Notes under the pieces: model-generated | What the model was told of the DNA's origin: nothing | What the model saw: the letters and a program-made list of their open reading frames with translations, nothing else | The model's database searches: none | Shown: one piece after another, positions 5,885-6,563 of the stretch | How positions within the stretch are numbered: position 1 is the first letter of the stretch | How the letters are laid out: the number at the start of each line of letters is the position of its first letter | Translations under genes and position numbers: made by a program | Assembly: GCA_903873355.1 (NCBI GenBank) | Contig: CAIQOG010000478.1 | Coordinates: forward strand, 1 to 6,563 | Length of the DNA stretch: 6,563 nucleotides | Reading direction: 5' to 3' | From: an uncultured Bacteroidales bacterium | Lineage (GTDB): Bacteria; Bacteroidota; Bacteroidia; Bacteroidales; Paludibacteraceae

Positions 5885-5924
5885 AGAACCGCCCAATCTG
5901 AATGATTTCAGGTTGGGCGGTTCT
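5885..5924. terminator. Strong hairpin between dnaK and the convergent acyl-CoA dehydrogenase gene
   Basis: AGAACCGCCCAA (5885-5896) pairs perfectly with TTGGGCGGTTCT (5913-5924). The stem continues inward through one G-U and five further pairs to a TGAT loop, for 18 pairs in total. It lies 33 bp after the dnaK stop and 49 bp beyond the stop of the leftward gene, so it can serve both transcripts. On the plus strand it is followed by GTTGTATTTATT, a poor but T-rich tail; the minus-strand side lacks a T-run. Confidence 0.75.
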
Positions 5925-5942
5925 GTTGTATTTATTCGGAGT

Positions 5943-5957
5943 GCGACTTATAGTCGC
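5943..5957. repeat. Short palindrome between convergent genes
   Basis: GCGACT (5943-5948) and AGTCGC (5952-5957) form a 6-bp stem with a 3-base loop, 17 bp beyond the stop of the acyl-CoA dehydrogenase gene. It could contribute to termination of the leftward transcript or be part of an interspersed repeat. No T-run follows on the minus strand. Confidence 0.35.
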
Positions 5958-5973
5958 GCCCCAAATGGAAACA

Positions 5974-6563
5974 TTACGATATCACAAAGTTATTCCAGTT
6001 ACTGTCTACCTGATAATCTTCAACCACTTTTGTTGGTTGATTGTAGGCGAAATGGCTCACCAGCGTGGTTATTTCCTGACGAAGCAATGAAACTGCACCA
6101 TCAACCAAATCATTATGGAAACCGGCATCACCCAGTTTGATAACCATATCCATAGATGCAATTCGGCTCATTACACGCCCTAATTCCACTAACTTGCGTT
6201 GTGGCATTTGCAGGTCGATATCAAAACTAATCAAATCCTTCACGTATTTTGCCGCATTCTCTGTCAGGCGATGTCCTTCCAGATAGGTGTGAAAAGCAGT
6301 TTCCTTAGCAGTTTTCATCAATTTTACCACCGCTTCACCAATCTGAGCATACAGAATATCATTAGAACCTTCGAAAATAATGAACGGACGACTATCTACC
6401 GTTCCACGACCGGCAATGTGATTGAGCTTGTAGCCTTTTGCACCCACCAGCGTGAGTAAGGTTTGTGACGATTCCTGCATCAAATCTGTAGTTACAGTTT
6501 TAATAATGTTGGCCTCGAGTCCAAGTCCGGTCAGGTCATTTTCGATACCGGCAACTCCTGCAC
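5974..6563 (-). CDS. Acyl-CoA dehydrogenase family protein, C-terminal part (5' end outside window)
   Basis: Partial gene; the last 195 codons are visible and the frame stays open through the right edge, so the TTG and ATG codons around 6478-6483 are internal. The product would be an FAD flavoprotein that oxidises acyl-CoA to trans-2-enoyl-CoA, the first step of beta-oxidation or of a related degradation. The visible part belongs to the C-terminal helical domain: LTGLGLEANIIKTVTTD, then GAKGYKLNHIAGRGTVDSRP and IFEGSNDILYAQIGE. The latter corresponds to the YEGTS segment whose Glu is the catalytic base in medium-chain enzymes; here that Glu is codon 6370-6372. About 130 residues follow that Glu, much longer than in 380-residue enzymes, pointing to a long form with a helical C-terminal extension, as in VLCAD-like proteins. 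Chain-length specificity cannot be told. It converges on dnaK and is unlikely to be functionally tied to it. Confidence 0.85.
   Translation of the reverse strand, partial: AGVAGIENDLTGLGLEANIIKTVTTDLMQESSQTLLTLVGAKGYKLNHIAGRGTVDSRPFIIFEGSNDILYAQIGEAVVKLMKTAKETAFHTYLEGHRLTENAAKYVKDLISFDIDLQMPQRKLVELGRVMSRIASMDMVIKLGDAGFHNDLVDGAVSLLRQEITTLVSHFAYNQPTKVVEDYQVDSNWNNFVIS

Noticed and set aside
5426..5896. 156-codon minus-strand open frame opposite the 3' part of dnaK
   Set aside because: It lies opposite the well-defined DnaK lid and tail coding region. Its Phe/Ser-rich translation is typical of an antisense shadow.
6481..6483. TTG at 6483 as the start of the acyl-CoA dehydrogenase gene
   Set aside because: The frame stays open to the window edge and the upstream residues (LTGLGLEANIIKTVTTD) fit the family, so the codon is an internal Leu.

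Overview
The window looks chromosomal and comes from a member of the Bacteroidota, most likely Bacteroidales or Marinilabiliales. Three things support this. The DUF5063 / 3'-5' exonuclease / RlmI-type gene order is one I associate with this phylum. Three promoter candidates carry the Bacteroidota -7 motif TAnnTTTG. Start codons are preceded by A/T-rich leaders without clear Shine-Dalgarno sequences. No mobile element, CRISPR array, tRNA or rRNA was seen.

Layout. Positions 1-143 hold no clear gene, but contain a perfect 16-bp palindrome. Three minus-strand genes follow as one compact operon, transcribed right to left: a DUF5063 protein (2681-2040), a DEDDy 3'-5' exonuclease (2036-1353) and an RlmI-type 23S rRNA cytosine methyltransferase (1319-144). 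A 195-bp divergent promoter region separates them from a small DUF2007 gene (2877-3116, plus). That gene converges on folK (3601-3149, minus), and both stop codons lie inside one heptanucleotide tandem array. Between folK and dnaK is a second heptamer array arranged as an inverted pair (3639-3757). It is followed by a dnaK control region with a sigma-54-like -24/-12 element and TGTCA-type repeats. dnaK (3932-5851) is complete and stands alone, with no grpE or dnaJ beside it. Two hairpins separate it from the convergent C-terminal part of an acyl-CoA dehydrogenase (minus strand, running off the right edge).

The genes are housekeeping: rRNA modification and probable RNA or DNA end processing, folate synthesis, protein folding and fatty-acid oxidation. 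No single pathway links them, although the first operon may serve RNA maturation (inference).

No new multi-gene system is evident. The parts worth a second look lie between genes. Short tandem repeats (a 9-mer and two 7-mer arrays) sit at gene boundaries, and two of them supply stop codons. dnaK has a possible sigma-54 promoter with upstream sites. folK may be leaderless, with its -7 box just before the ATG. DnaK itself has two unusual residues in its phosphate-2 loop.
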